Shown piece by piece: positions 28,776-38,126 of a stretch of 64,000 nt of DNA (position 1 is the stretch's first letter; every line of letters begins with the position of its first letter). Under the pieces are notes generated by a model. The model saw only the letters and a program-made list of their open reading frames with translations. It did not search any database and was not told the origin of the DNA. Origin of the DNA: Acinetobacter lwoffii (GTDB lineage Bacteria; Pseudomonadota; Gammaproteobacteria; Pseudomonadales; Moraxellaceae); NCBI RefSeq assembly GCF_019048525.1, contig NZ_CP077369.1:2232001-2296000 (forward strand), read 5' to 3'. The translations under genes and the position numbers were made by a program.

Positions 28776-29846
28776 ATGAATCATCAACAGCTTCAGTTAG
28801 CTGATCTCGCTCGCCTGGTTCAGGGCGAGTGCATAGGTCAGACAGATTTACGTTTGAGCGCTTTGGCCAGTCTTGAACAGGCAACTTCACACGATCTGGC
28901 ATTTGTGAATGCCGATAAATATGTAGAGCAGGCCAATCAAAGTCAGGCAGGTGCTTTAATTGTCACGGCTGAACTAAAACAACAGATAACTTCACATCAA
29001 AACTTTATTGTTGTGGCAAATCCCTATCTGGCTTTCGCGATTCTGACGCATGTCTTTGAGAAAAAACATCGCCAGCGCGGCATTGAGAGTACTGCTCAAA
29101 TTCACCCGTCGGCAGTGATTGCGGACGATGCTTATATTGGTCATTATGTGGTGATTGGTGAGCATTGTGTCGTGGGTGCGAATACGATTGTTCAGGCGCA
29201 TGTGCAGATCGATGATGATGTCGAGATCGGTCAGGACTGTTTTATTGACTCACATGTGACCCTCACCGGCGCAGCAAAAATTGGTAATCGGGTACGTATT
29301 CATGCCAATAGCGTGATTGGCAGCGAAGGGTTTGGTTTTGCACCTTATCAAGGGAAATGGCACCGTATTGCGCAATTAGGTTCTGTACGCATTGAGGATG
29401 ATGTGCGTATTGGGTCAAATTGTAGCGTAGACCGTGGTGCGCTGGATGATACGATTTTGCAACAGGGTGTTATTATTGATAATCTTGTGCAAATCGCGCA
29501 TAACGTTAAAATTGGTGCACATACCGCAATTGCTGCAAAAACTGCCGTTGCAGGAAGTGTTTCAATTGGCAAAAACTGTATCATTGGTGGTGCCTCTGCG
29601 ATTTCTGGACACTTGAATATTGCCGATAATGTGACGTTGACCGGAATGTCAATGGTGACAAATAATATTTCTGAAGCTGGAAAATATTCATCCGGGATTG
29701 GTCTGTTTGAAAACCAGAAATGGAAACGTACCGTGGTTCGTCTCAGACAATTAGCAGATGTGCCATTGACCCAGGTGATCAAACGACTAGATCATATGCA
29801 ATCTCAGATTGAGTCCATTGAATCAACATTTAAGTTGCGTAAATAA
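28776..29846 (+). CDS. lpxD: UDP-3-O-(3-hydroxyacyl)glucosamine N-acyltransferase
   Basis: Third step of lipid A synthesis: adds the N-linked hydroxyacyl chain from acyl carrier protein. It is 356 aa. The N-terminal uridine-binding domain includes [21 protein letters not shown] left-handed beta-helix of hexapeptide repeats ([24 protein letters not shown]) follows; the catalytic histidine lies in the IAHNVKIG segment. A C-terminal helix ends the protein. It starts 3 bases after skp and is 2 bases before fabZ. Confidence 0.97.
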   Translation: MNHQQLQLADLARLVQGECIGQTDLRLSALASLEQATSHDLAFVNADKYVEQANQSQAGALIVTAELKQQITSHQNFIVVANPYLAFAILTHVFEKKHRQRGIESTAQIHPSAVIADDAYIGHYVVIGEHCVVGANTIVQAHVQIDDDVEIGQDCFIDSHVTLTGAAKIGNRVRIHANSVIGSEGFGFAPYQGKWHRIAQLGSVRIEDDVRIGSNCSVDRGALDDTILQQGVIIDNLVQIAHNVKIGAHTAIAAKTAVAGSVSIGKNCIIGGASAISGHLNIADNVTLTGMSMVTNNISEAGKYSSGIGLFENQKWKRTVVRLRQLADVPLTQVIKRLDHMQSQIESIESTFKLRK

Positions 29847-29848
29847 TT

Positions 29849-30337
29849 ATGATGACAGAGTCGAATTTGCCTACATTCACGAAGCCTGAATTGCCAATGA
29901 ATATTCAAAAGATTCGTGAATATTTGCCCCATCGCTATCCATTTTTATTGGTTGATCGCGTCGTCGAAATTACCGATAATGGCATTGTTGGTTATAAAAA
30001 CGTCTCAATTAATGAAGAGTTTTTACAAGGCCATTTTCCGAATTATCCAATTATGCCAGGTGTACTGATTGTTGAGGCACTGGCACAAATCTCTGGAATT
30101 CTGGGTTTTGTGATGAATAACGAAGTACCAAGTGAAGGTTCTTTGTTCTTGTTTGCCGGTGCGGAAAAAGTTAGATTTAAAAAACAGGTGGTTGCAGGTG
30201 ACCAATTGGTTTTAAAATCTGAATTAGTGATGCAAAAGCGGGGCATTTACAAATATAATTGTATTGCCACTGTAGATGGCGTCGTCGCAACAACCGCGGA
30301 AATTATGGTTTCGCATCAAAAAGTCGAGCAGGCATGA
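29849..30337 (+). CDS. fabZ: 3-hydroxyacyl-[acyl-carrier-protein] dehydratase FabZ
   Basis: Hot-dog-fold dehydratase of fatty-acid elongation, cytosolic. It is 162 aa as annotated, with a possible later start at MNIQKIREY. The active-site region LPHRYPFLLVDRV holds the catalytic histidine, and HFPNYPIMPGVLIVEALAQ holds the glutamate-bearing central helix. It competes with lpxA for 3-hydroxyacyl-ACP, and its stop overlaps the lpxA start as ATGA, so the two are translationally coupled. Confidence 0.97.
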   Translation: MMTESNLPTFTKPELPMNIQKIREYLPHRYPFLLVDRVVEITDNGIVGYKNVSINEEFLQGHFPNYPIMPGVLIVEALAQISGILGFVMNNEVPSEGSLFLFAGAEKVRFKKQVVAGDQLVLKSELVMQKRGIYKYNCIATVDGVVATTAEIMVSHQKVEQA

Positions 30338-31122
30338 GCAATAATCCCCTTATTCATCCAACTGCCATTATTGACCCGTCAGCAGTCATTGCTGCTGATG
30401 TAGAAATTGGCCCATATTGTATTATCGGGCCAAATGTCACTATTGGTGCGGGTAGCAAACTTCATTCACACGTGGTGGTGGGTGGCTATACGCGTATAGG
30501 TGAATATAATGAAATTTTCCAGTTCGCCAGTGTAGGCGAGGTGTGTCAGGATCTTAAGTATGCTGGTGAAGAAACCTGGCTTGAGATTGGCGATCACAAC
30601 AAGATTCGTGAGCATTGCAGTCTGCATCGTGGTACGGTTCAGGACCAGAGCCTGACCAAGATCGGTAGTCATAACCTGCTCATGGTCAATACTCATATTG
30701 CACATGACTGTATGGTTGGAGATTATAATATCTTTGCCAATAACGTCGGTGTGGCTGGACATGTCCATGTCGGGGACTACGTCGTCATTGGCGGAAACTC
30801 GGGCATTCATCAGTTCTGTAAGATTGATTCTTATAGCATGATTGGTGGTGCATCACTGATTTTGAAAGATGTGCCGGCTTATGTGATGGTTTCAGGTAAT
30901 CCTGCGCATGCATTTGCCATGAATATTGAAGGCATGCGTCGTAAAGGCTGGTCGAAGACCGTAATCAGCGGTTTACGTGATGCCTTTAAACTGATTTATA
31001 AATCAGGTTTAACGACTCAGGAAGCAATCGAGCAGATCCGTACAGGAATTTTGCCGGAAGTGGCTGAAGTACAACGTCTAATTGACTCTCTTGAACAGTC
31101 GAAGCGCGGCATTGTGCGCTAA
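30334..31122 (+). CDS. lpxA: UDP-N-acetylglucosamine O-acyltransferase
   Basis: First step of lipid A synthesis, a trimeric left-handed beta-helix enzyme. The start at 30334 overlaps the fabZ stop (ATGA) and gives 262 aa, the usual length; a longer frame upstream is only an extension into fabZ. Hexapeptide repeats are clear (IHPTAIIDPSAVI, VEIGPYCIIGPNVTIG). The catalytic histidine lies in the HIAHDCMVGD segment. The C-terminal helical domain includes GMRRKGWSKTVISGLRDAFK. Last gene of the cluster; lpxB does not follow, a terminator does. Confidence 0.97.
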   Translation: MSNNPLIHPTAIIDPSAVIAADVEIGPYCIIGPNVTIGAGSKLHSHVVVGGYTRIGEYNEIFQFASVGEVCQDLKYAGEETWLEIGDHNKIREHCSLHRGTVQDQSLTKIGSHNLLMVNTHIAHDCMVGDYNIFANNVGVAGHVHVGDYVVIGGNSGIHQFCKIDSYSMIGGASLILKDVPAYVMVSGNPAHAFAMNIEGMRRKGWSKTVISGLRDAFKLIYKSGLTTQEAIEQIRTGILPEVAEVQRLIDSLEQSKRGIVR

Positions 31123-31136
31123 ATGTTTGAGGTAAT

Positions 31137-31164
31137 AAAAAAGACACCTGAAGGTGTCTTTTTT
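31137..31164. terminator. Bidirectional terminator after lpxA
   Basis: AAAAAAGACACC / GGTGTCTTTTTT stem with TGAA loop between the convergent lpxA and cpoB genes. Confidence 0.93.
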
Positions 31165-31182
31165 ATTTTGGGAATTTCTATT

Positions 31183-31980
31183 TTACTTAAGAAATTTAAT
31201 TTCCTCAGCTTTCGGATAATTCTTCAATAGCTTTGTTTTGTATTGCGATGCAAGCGTAGTATTCTTTTCAACATCTTTGCTGATGTTATAAAGCTGATAC
31301 AGGGCAGTGGAGGCTTTTGCAGAATTTGGGTAACGGTCAACGACAATCAGATAATTACGTTTCGCTTCAGTAAATTTTGGCGGGTCAATCGCCAGATTGA
31401 ATTCCGCTAACCAGAAATAGGCATTGCTGATATAAACGCTATTCGGATTGTTTTTAATAAAGTTTTGCATCGGTGCAATGGCTTTGGCTGCACCGCCATT
31501 TTTATAAGCATCTAAAGCCACGGTATAAGCTGCTTTTTCCAGCTCAGCAGGTTGCTGTCCGCTGCTTGCTGTATTGACCTTATTTGTGTTTAGGCTGGGT
31601 GCAGTATCCTGTGGGTTTTCCTCCGTTGGATTGTCCTCAGCAGGTTCAATTTTTTGCTGTAACAGTTCAAGGCGCTGATCAAGATCGGCATAACGATTGG
31701 TCAGTTCATTTTTGAGCCGTTCAATCTCATTTTCCTGTTCTTCCATTTTACCGCGCAAAATCCGCAGGTCATTCTCGAGCTGCTGGTTCTTTTGCATGAT
31801 TTGCCAGCTGGTATTGGTTTGAACGGCTGGAGTTGCACCAGCCGCAATTGCCGCTGGAGTATTCACTGCGGTCTGATTCGTAGCTTGGCTCAAGCCGCGC
31901 GATTCAATCGGAATATTGGCAAATAGAGGCATGGTAAAGAGTGCTGTCACTGCACACAATACGGTCTTTTTAAACATCAT
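31183..31980 (-). CDS. cpoB: Cell division coordinator CpoB (YbgF family)
   Basis: Periplasmic protein that couples outer-membrane constriction by Tol-Pal to peptidoglycan synthesis in E. coli. It is 265 aa: signal peptide (about 1-21, cleavage after LFA), a Gln/Glu/Leu coiled coil that trimerises (about 58-112), an acidic Asn/Pro/Glu linker, then tetratricopeptide-like repeats from about residue 150 (YTVALDAYKNGGAAKAIAPM, YLIVVDRYPNSAKA). In many bacteria it follows pal; here it stands alone opposite lpxA, so the link to Tol-Pal is by family only. Confidence 0.88.
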   Translation of the reverse strand: MMFKKTVLCAVTALFTMPLFANIPIESRGLSQATNQTAVNTPAAIAAGATPAVQTNTSWQIMQKNQQLENDLRILRGKMEEQENEIERLKNELTNRYADLDQRLELLQQKIEPAEDNPTEENPQDTAPSLNTNKVNTASSGQQPAELEKAAYTVALDAYKNGGAAKAIAPMQNFIKNNPNSVYISNAYFWLAEFNLAIDPPKFTEAKRNYLIVVDRYPNSAKASTALYQLYNISKDVEKNTTLASQYKTKLLKNYPKAEEIKFLK

Positions 31981-32225
31981 AAAATTTCCATAATTCTTTG
32001 TGAGATGCGGATCCGCTGCTCATCTTTTCAAAGTAGATCATTCATATACATTGCACACATTAAAAACGGCATTTTTAGAAAATGCAACAAGGTTTTACAA
32101 AGATCATGTGAATCTGAGTGTTGATGGATTGATTGTGAAGATCCCCTAAAAATCAGCAGAAATATCAATATTGTTTTTAAAATAATCAAACGGATAGCTT
32201 AAGGGATTATTTTGCGGAACAAGGC

Positions 32226-32253
32226 TTGCAACTTGATTAAAAATCTCTATAAT
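32226..32253 (+). promoter_or_regulatory. Probable sigma-70 promoter of the 4.5S RNA gene
   Basis: TTGCAA at 32226-32231 and a perfect TATAAT at 32248-32253 with 16-base spacing. The predicted start near 32260-32265 coincides with the 5' end of the SRP RNA. Confidence 0.75.
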
Positions 32254-32264
32254 CTGTTTTTGTA

Positions 32265-32381
<117 letters not shown>

Positions 32382-32585
32382 ATTCTTATTATAATAACAA
32401 TACGAATTCATAGTTTTATTCTCAAGTCTCATTTCTTTCTAATATCGTCAAACAGCATTATCTTATTGTTTTAATGATTAAATCATCATTATCTTTTGCC
32501 GTGCTTTATTTTATTTTGCAGCTAATATTGAATTAAATATCCAATATGCTTATACATGCATTAAGACTTTCAAAGAATATAAGAC

Positions 32586-33203
32586 TTAGTCTTCTGCTTT
32601 ACGGTTAATCGCCTTGATAATCGCATCCATTTCAAAACCACGATACATTAAAAAACGGATCTGTTTGGCTTTGAGCTTAGGGTCTTTAGTGACTTCAATT
32701 CCATATTTTTTGACTTTTAGCTCGTAGGCCTGTTGTACCCAGTCAGTTTCTTTAAGTTCCTCCGAAATAAGCGCGGCATCAATCTTTTTGCTCTTGAGTT
32801 TCATTTTAATTTGATTGGGGCCTTTGCCTTTACGCTTTTGACTCGACAACATGGTTTCCGCCACGCGCTGATCACTTTGATAGTTCTCACGAGACAGTTC
32901 TTCCACTAAGTTAATGACTTCATCACGATGTTCTGCATAGAGTGCTAATTTCTCTATCAGTTCGGCTTTGGAATATTCCTTGCGCGTCATTACCGCAAAG
33001 GCATAAGAACGTAAGCGTGAGCCTGTCAGTCCCGGTTTCTTCTCATCCTGAGTTGGGGTAGAGGAAAACAAACGTTCTTCAGGATCAAATTCAGGAGCGT
33101 CTTGGATCGCACTTTTTGCAGGTTGAGCTTGATCTTCAGTATCACCAAATTGCTGTTTTAAAGTTTCATAATCGAGCAGTTTGCTGAATTTCGCGTCTGA
33201 CAT
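32586..33203 (-). CDS. recX: Regulatory protein RecX
   Basis: Cytosolic modulator that inhibits RecA filament extension. The chosen start (MSDAKFSKLLDYETL, 33203) has a GAGAGAA ribosome site and gives 205 aa; a longer frame runs back toward recA without support. The RecX helical repeats are in the C-terminal half: LRSYAFAVMTRKEYSKAELI, AETMLSSQKRKGKGPNQIKM and KLKAKQIRFLMYRGFEMDAI. The N-terminal 60 residues are a low-complexity extension. It lies 91 bases downstream of recA, past an intergenic terminator. Confidence 0.93.
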   Translation of the reverse strand: MSDAKFSKLLDYETLKQQFGDTEDQAQPAKSAIQDAPEFDPEERLFSSTPTQDEKKPGLTGSRLRSYAFAVMTRKEYSKAELIEKLALYAEHRDEVINLVEELSRENYQSDQRVAETMLSSQKRKGKGPNQIKMKLKSKKIDAALISEELKETDWVQQAYELKVKKYGIEVTKDPKLKAKQIRFLMYRGFEMDAIIKAINRKAED

Positions 33204-33230
33204 GATTCTCTCGGATTTTAGATTCCCTAT

Positions 33231-33256
33231 ATAATAACAAAACGCCCCGGAGGGCG
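33231..33256 (-). terminator. Terminator between recA and recX
   Basis: On the minus strand CGCCC / GGGCG forms a short GC-rich stem with a four-base loop, followed by TTTTGTTATT. Leaky termination here would keep RecX well below RecA, as known for other bacteria. Confidence 0.75.
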
Positions 33257-33294
33257 CTGTGTATTGACGTTTAAAGATGATGCATCTAATAAGA

Positions 33295-34338
33295 TCATGC
33301 ATCTAAAAAGTCAGGTTCTTCCTTGCTATCGTCTTCTTCAACAACCACTGCTTTAGTCAGAAGCTGGTCACGAATCAGTTTTTCAATCGTCTGAGCCATT
33401 TCTTTATGCTCTTCCAGATAACGGATGGTGTTGTTCTTACCCTGGCCAATTTTGTCGCCTTGATAAGAATACCACGCACCAGCTTTCTGCACGATTTCTT
33501 GCTGTACAGCAAGGTCGATCAATTCACCTAGATGGTTAACACCTTTGCCATAAAGAATCTGGAATAAAGCTTCTTTAAACGGAGGCGCCATTTTGTTTTT
33601 CACGACTTTGACTTTGGTTTCAGAACCAACAATCTCGTCACCTTCTTTCACTTGGCCAATACGACGGATGTCCAAGCGAACAGAGGCATAGAATTTCAGT
33701 GCATTACCACCGGTTGTGGTTTCCGGGCTACCAAACATGACGCCAATCTTCATACGAATCTGGTTAATGAAGATCACCATACAGTTTGAGCGTTTGGCAT
33801 TACCGGTAATTTTACGCAGTGCCTGGCTCATCAAACGGGCTTGCAGACCCATATGCGAGTCACCCATTTCGCCTTCAATTTCGGCACGTGGTGTCAATGC
33901 AGCAACAGAATCGACAACGATCATGTCGATCGCGCCAGAACGTACCAGCATGTCTGCAATTTCAAGTGCCTGTTCACCGTGATCCGGTTGCGATACCAGC
34001 AGATTGTCGATATCTACGCCAAGTTTGCGCGCATATTGAGGATCAAGTGCGTGTTCCGCATCGATAAATGCACACGTACCGCCTGCTTTCTGACACTCTG
34101 CAATTGCTTGCAATGTCATTGTGGTTTTACCTGAAGATTCAGGACCATAGATCTCGACGATACGACCTTTAGGTAAACCACCAATACCGAGTGCGATATC
34201 CAGCGTTAAAGAACCTGTAGACACGGCTTCAACTGCCTGAACGGTATTGTCACCAAGACGCATAACTGTATTTTTACCAAACTGTTTTTCAATCTGGCTT
34301 AAGGCAGCGTTGAGCGCCTTGTTTTTATTCTCATCCAT
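33295..34338 (-). CDS. recA: Recombinase RecA
   Basis: DNA-dependent ATPase for homologous recombination and the DNA-damage response. It is 347 aa, starting [20 protein letters not shown]. Walker A is GPESSGKT at residues 65-72; the catalytic glutamate lies in [10 protein letters not shown]; Walker B is [15 protein letters not shown]-binding loops L1 ([20 protein letters not shown]) and L2 ([20 protein letters not shown]) are intact. The C-terminus is acidic. I see no E. coli-type LexA box upstream; Acinetobacter is known to lack a classical LexA. Confidence 0.98.
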   Translation of the reverse strand: MDENKNKALNAALSQIEKQFGKNTVMRLGDNTVQAVEAVSTGSLTLDIALGIGGLPKGRIVEIYGPESSGKTTMTLQAIAECQKAGGTCAFIDAEHALDPQYARKLGVDIDNLLVSQPDHGEQALEIADMLVRSGAIDMIVVDSVAALTPRAEIEGEMGDSHMGLQARLMSQALRKITGNAKRSNCMVIFINQIRMKIGVMFGSPETTTGGNALKFYASVRLDIRRIGQVKEGDEIVGSETKVKVVKNKMAPPFKEALFQILYGKGVNHLGELIDLAVQQEIVQKAGAWYSYQGDKIGQGKNNTIRYLEEHKEMAQTIEKLIRDQLLTKAVVVEEDDSKEEPDFLDA

Positions 34339-34483
34339 CTTACAACCTCAATACGATGTCACTAAGTTAGTACTCAAGTGGATGTCTTAAATTAGAGCTT
34401 TGTTCCACAGGTGTATAGTGACAGAATTTTCCCTAGTGTTCTATAAAAGTCAGCGCATGTACGACATATTCTGACGCTTAAAT

Positions 34484-34924
34484 TTATTCGTCATTATAGG
34501 ACCATGACTGATCGAAATTCTGACTATTTTCATTTTTAAATCTACTGATGTCACGACGATCTTTCTTGCTTGGACGATGGTCGGGACGAGCTAGATTATG
34601 CAACTTTCTTTGTGACGTAATCAATTCCCGGCGCGCAATACTGACTTCGGTCTCTTCATACAGTTTTTGTGCCACGGGTGCAGGTCCACGAACATCAGAA
34701 AGTTCCTTAACCAGCACGGTTTTTTTGTCGATGCCTTGCTGAATCGTCAGTTCCATACCAACACGGACTTCGCGCGATACCTTGACACGTTCACCATTGT
34801 GATGGACTTTGCCACCTTCAATCGCATGTTTGGCAATCGAGCGGGTTTTAAAAAACCGTGCTGCCCACAGCCATTTGTCTATACGCATGCCTACCGCATC
34901 TTCGGGTAAAGACGATTTACGCAT
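34484..34924 (-). CDS. hslR: Heat-shock protein 15, S4-domain ribosome rescue factor
   Basis: Small basic RNA-binding protein that binds 50S subunits carrying nascent chains and helps recycle stalled complexes. It is 146 aa. The S4 domain runs from MRIDKWLWAARFFKTRSIAK through GGKVHHNGERVKVSREVRVG. The C-terminal tail is rich in Lys, Arg and Asp (RPDHRPSKKDRRDI). It overlaps the end of yrfG by 8 bases, the same yrfG-hslR order as in E. coli, but hslO does not follow here. Confidence 0.93.
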   Translation of the reverse strand: MRKSSLPEDAVGMRIDKWLWAARFFKTRSIAKHAIEGGKVHHNGERVKVSREVRVGMELTIQQGIDKKTVLVKELSDVRGPAPVAQKLYEETEVSIARRELITSQRKLHNLARPDHRPSKKDRRDISRFKNENSQNFDQSWSYNDE

Positions 34925-35603
34925 ATTTTTTTTCTACCTCAGCCTGATTTAAATGAGTGATTAAATCTGTTAATTGGTGCAGCATCGGGTAATTACAAGT
35001 CTGACGTGCTAGTTTGGCTGAAGAGGGCTGCTGGATGCTGAACAGGTTCTGAATGCCATAGGCTTGAGCCCCATTCAGGACTTTTTCAGTATCATCAATA
35101 AAATAAGCATGTGCAGGATCAAATGGATGCAGTTCATTCAGGCCTTGCCAGAACTCGATAAATTCTTTGGCATGTCCGATCGTTTCTGAGCTGACGATGA
35201 CATCGAAATAATCTCTTAAATTCAAATGATCCAGTTTAAATGCTAGACCCGCACAGTCAGCATTGGTGGCCAGCCAGATTGGATAGCCCTTATTTTTAAG
35301 ATAATCGAGCAATTCGAGACAATGAGGGCGTAAGGCCACTTTATCTTTATGTTCAATTTGCATCGCCAGAACATCGACTTCGACTTTAGCCGTCCAGAAG
35401 CGTGAAGAGTACCAGTTTAAGGTATGATTATGTTCCTGATAGAATGCATAGAGTGTCGTCTGGCTGTGTTCCAGGCTACAGCCATGTGTGGCAGCATAAC
35501 GCACAGGCAATAACTCGTTCCAGATGAAATCATCGTAGGCAAGATCAAGTAAAGTGCCATCCATATCGAAAATTATGGTAGGTTTTTCAGAGCATTTTGA
35601 CAT
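34917..35603 (-). CDS. yrfG: GMP/IMP nucleotidase YrfG (HAD superfamily)
   Basis: Haloacid dehalogenase-type phosphatase; the E. coli homologue dephosphorylates GMP and IMP. HAD motif I is IIFDMDGTLLDLAYDDFIWN (nucleophile aspartate near residue 14), followed by the YrfG-specific HTLNWY. Motif II is WLATNADCAGLAFKLDHL and motif III/IV has AYFIDDTEKVLNGA. The start at 35603 (MSKCSEKP) gives 228 aa; the longer frame runs into the divergent cysQ. Thirteen bases separate the two divergent starts, so their promoters must lie within each other's coding regions. Confidence 0.88.
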   Translation of the reverse strand: MSKCSEKPTIIFDMDGTLLDLAYDDFIWNELLPVRYAATHGCSLEHSQTTLYAFYQEHNHTLNWYSSRFWTAKVEVDVLAMQIEHKDKVALRPHCLELLDYLKNKGYPIWLATNADCAGLAFKLDHLNLRDYFDVIVSSETIGHAKEFIEFWQGLNELHPFDPAHAYFIDDTEKVLNGAQAYGIQNLFSIQQPSSAKLARQTCNYPMLHQLTDLITHLNQAEVEKKYA

Positions 35604-35616
35604 ATTTAGGTTTTCT

Positions 35617-36468
35617 ATGTTTAAAGCAACAGCAGCACCACAAGATCCAATGATTTTGCAGTTTGTGCCCATTTTGACACAAGCCTGTGAAATTTTGCGA
35701 GAAGAATATCAGCGTTATTGTTCTGGTGCGGCTTTTGATGTCATCAAAAAAAATGATAATTCTCCGGTGACTCAGGCAGATTTTCGGGTCAATACTTATC
35801 TGACCCAAGCTTTGGCAGAGATTTCCAGCTTGCCTTTACTGTCTGAAGAAGGACAGGAACATGAACGTCGCTCATGGTCAGAATTCTGGTTACTGGATCC
35901 GCTAGATGGCACTAAAGAGTTTTTGCACCAGCGACCCGAATTCACCATTAATTTGAGTCTAGTCAGAGGCAGTTTGACCACTTTTGCCATATTGGCGGTT
36001 CCGGAGCAGCAACTGATTTATTTCTGTCCTGAGCAGGGCTTGCCTTATAAATATGATATTCAAACTAGAACATGGTTTGCTTATGCAATGTCTTCGACAT
36101 CTAAAATGATTGCTGTAGGGTTGAGCCAAAGTAGCCAGCAGAAACCGAAATATCTCGAATATTTACAAAGTTTGGCCAAGCTCACGGAATACACCGAATT
36201 TAAAGCGGGCAGTGCCTATAAATTTTGCATGATGCTGGAAGATCAGGTCGATATCTATCCACGCTTTCATCCGACCTCGGAATGGGATACCAGCGCTGGT
36301 CAATGTATGCTCGAACGGATTGGGGGTGGTCTGATCGATTTAGAAGGCCGTCCATTTATTTATAATCATCGGGATACCTTGCTGAATGGCGGATTCATTG
36401 CCTATAAGAATAATGATATGAAAATTATTGCATTGCAGGCAGTGTCTGATATGCAGGCCGAGCATTGA
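35617..36468 (+). CDS. cysQ: 3'(2'),5'-bisphosphate nucleotidase CysQ
   Basis: Magnesium-dependent phosphatase that removes PAP/PAPS by-products of sulfate assimilation. It is 283 aa from the ATG at 35617, which has an AGG upstream; a longer frame extends into yrfG and is not supported. Metal-binding motifs of the inositol monophosphatase superfamily are intact: LLSEEGQE, LLDPLDGTKEFLHQRPEFT and the late SEWDTSAGQCMLE. The family includes inositol phosphatases, but the LDPLDGTKEF form favours CysQ. Confidence 0.93.
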   Translation: MFKATAAPQDPMILQFVPILTQACEILREEYQRYCSGAAFDVIKKNDNSPVTQADFRVNTYLTQALAEISSLPLLSEEGQEHERRSWSEFWLLDPLDGTKEFLHQRPEFTINLSLVRGSLTTFAILAVPEQQLIYFCPEQGLPYKYDIQTRTWFAYAMSSTSKMIAVGLSQSSQQKPKYLEYLQSLAKLTEYTEFKAGSAYKFCMMLEDQVDIYPRFHPTSEWDTSAGQCMLERIGGGLIDLEGRPFIYNHRDTLLNGGFIAYKNNDMKIIALQAVSDMQAEH

Positions 36469-36530
36469 GCAAAATTCTGAGCGTGTTATAGTGGTGCTTA
36501 ACCTATTACCAATCCAGAGTTGGCTGTAAC

Positions 36531-37271
36531 GTGTCCCTGAAACTGCTTCCACCGAGTATGTTGAGTGCAATTGATTTATTGCCCGATGTACAGACGCCTG
36601 TTACCTTATTTACACGGCATTCGATTCGTGAAGATGTTCCGGGGCAGGGTTTGGCAGGCTATGATCTGCAACTGACCAGTCAGGGACGGGATCTGGCGCA
36701 GGAATGGGGTGCTTATCTAGCTGATCAAACCGATCGCGTGATTCATCACTGTATCTCGAGTCCGATTCAGCGTTGTATTGATACTGCTGCACTGATGATT
36801 GAAGGGGCAGATGCGGTTACCCCTGAGCAGAATACCCATCGTATTGAAATTATTGAACAGGGACTTCTGGTGGAGCCTGGCAGCTTTGTGCTAGATATTC
36901 AAAAAGCCGGACCTTATTTTGCCAAGCAGGGTGCGCTTGGTTTTATTAACAGTTTTGTCAATAATGCCTTGCCGGGGATGAAACAGCCGATTCATGGCGT
37001 AGTAGATGTACTGGAACTGATTTACAACACTCATCCACAAAATAAATATGGGCTGAGTTTGGCCGTTAGCCACGACACCATTTTGGCAGCAATGATTGCG
37101 GTGATGTCGGGACGTCAGGACGTCAGTCGGGAAGACTGGCCAAAAATGATGGAAGGTCTGTTTGTATGGTTTGAAGGTGATGTATTTTTAGAATCCAAAC
37201 TGAAATGGATCTGGCGCGGTCAGGTACATGAACTGGATATTGCCGATTTTAAACGTTCCCAACTTTCTTAA
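36531..37271 (+). CDS. Histidine phosphatase family protein
   Basis: A 246-residue protein of the phosphoglycerate mutase/acid phosphatase superfamily. The catalytic RHSIRED (RHG-like) motif is at about residues 29-35, preceded by VTLFT. A second catalytic histidine is in LAVSHDTILAAMI. The motif SSPIQRCIDTAALM is also typical. No signal peptide is seen, so it is probably cytosolic; the substrate is unknown. The start is GTG at 36531 (MSLKLLPPS), with an in-frame ATG 27 bases later as the alternative. It follows cysQ by 62 bases on the same strand. Confidence 0.82.
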   Translation: MSLKLLPPSMLSAIDLLPDVQTPVTLFTRHSIREDVPGQGLAGYDLQLTSQGRDLAQEWGAYLADQTDRVIHHCISSPIQRCIDTAALMIEGADAVTPEQNTHRIEIIEQGLLVEPGSFVLDIQKAGPYFAKQGALGFINSFVNNALPGMKQPIHGVVDVLELIYNTHPQNKYGLSLAVSHDTILAAMIAVMSGRQDVSREDWPKMMEGLFVWFEGDVFLESKLKWIWRGQVHELDIADFKRSQLS

Positions 37272-37288
37272 ATCAAATTGATCTATTC

Positions 37289-37321
37289 AAAACTCAATTG
37301 TTCGCAGCAATTGAGTTTTTT
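37289..37321 (+). terminator. Terminator after the histidine phosphatase gene
   Basis: AAACTCAATTG / CAATTGAGTTT, an 11-bp stem with a seven-base loop and a T-rich tail. Confidence 0.88.
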
Positions 37322-37510
37322 ATTGGGGAGTTAGAAATTATGAAGATCGTATGGCGTTTCATATTGATCATTCAATAAAGTTCAGGCTAAAACGATAAAA
37401 ATAAATTCTAAACTGCACCTTTTTACATTTATAGGGTGAAAATTCAATAATGTAAGTATAAAAATTATCTATGCTTAATAAATATAGAAATATTCATTTT
37501 GAGGAAAATT

Positions 37511-37636
37511 ATGAAAGTTATCACAATTTTTAGCCTGATCGCGATTCTAGGTTTAACCGCATGCCAAAAACGGGATACTGATAATACGAAACAGGATAAG
37601 ACTACTTCGCCATCCTCTATGGATAAAGATCAATAA
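37511..37636 (+). CDS. Small lipoprotein, 41 residues
   Basis: Short gene encoding MKVITIFSLIAILGLTACQK, then a hydrophilic tail rich in Asp, Thr, Ser and Lys. The lipobox LTAC puts the lipidated cysteine at residue 18, leaving a mature peptide of only 24 residues. GAGGA lies 5 bases before the ATG. The architecture matches entericidin-like or other tiny proteobacterial lipoproteins, but no family signature is present. It has its own intergenic space, between the histidine phosphatase terminator and rpsT. Function unknown. Confidence 0.75.
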   Translation: MKVITIFSLIAILGLTACQKRDTDNTKQDKTTSPSSMDKDQ

Positions 37637-37736
37637 TCTAAAAAGGGAGGTGCGACTTATTTTTTTATCTCATCGTATTGGCAGGATGAGGGGCATCTAA
37701 ACGGATTGTTTTTCTGATTTCTTGAAATTTCAGGCA

Positions 37737-37766
37737 CAAAAAAAGCCCTAAAAAAGGGCTTTTTTC
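37737..37766. terminator. Bidirectional terminator after rpsT
   Basis: AAAAAAGCCCT / AGGGCTTTTTT with an AAAAA loop, placed between the small lipoprotein gene and the rpsT stop. Confidence 0.92.
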
Positions 37767-37774
37767 ATTTGCGA

Positions 37775-38044
37775 TTAGTTAGAAGCTAATGCTTTAACTT
37801 GCGCGTTCAAGCGGCTCTTATGACGAGCTGCTTTGTTTTTATGGATGATGCCTTTGTCAGCCATACGGTCGATTACTGGAACAAGCGATTTGTACGCTTC
37901 AGTAGCAACTGCATAGTCATTAGTGCTGATAGCAGCTAATGTACGTTTAAGATAGGTACGAACCATAGAACGCAAGCTTGCGTTGTGTTTGCGTGCTTTA
38001 ACGTTTTGACGAGCACGTTTTTTAGCTTGAGCAGAGTTTGCCAC
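37775..38044 (-). CDS. rpsT: 30S ribosomal protein S20
   Basis: Small primary-binding protein of the 30S subunit (89 aa, very basic). It has the diagnostic start [20 protein letters not shown] and the C-terminal [20 protein letters not shown]. Translation starts with GTG at 38044, with AAGGAG seven bases upstream. In E. coli S20 begins with the weak codon UUG and represses its own translation, so the non-ATG start here fits a similar control. It is monocistronic, with a structured leader. Confidence 0.97.
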   Translation of the reverse strand: MANSAQAKKRARQNVKARKHNASLRSMVRTYLKRTLAAISTNDYAVATEAYKSLVPVIDRMADKGIIHKNKAARHKSRLNAQVKALASN

Positions 38045-38075
38045 TCGTGCACTCCTTGAAATAGATTGGTCTGGG

Positions 38076-38126
38076 CGGGCTGAAACTCAACTGAAAACCA
38101 ACATCAGAGGAATTATCACCAGCCCG
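38076..38126 (-). promoter_or_regulatory. Structured 5' leader of rpsT (candidate autoregulatory element)
   Basis: On the minus strand CGGGCTG (38126-38120) can pair with CAGCCCG (38082-38076), enclosing about 37 bases, 31 bases upstream of the rpsT GTG. A TTGACT with AT-rich sequence about 18 bases downstream, around 38150-38175, is a plausible promoter that would place this stem inside the transcript. S20 control through it is inference. Confidence 0.4.

Noticed and set aside
29348..29782. 144-codon antisense frame over lpxD
   Set aside because: Shadow of the repetitive hexapeptide coding sequence; no independent evidence.
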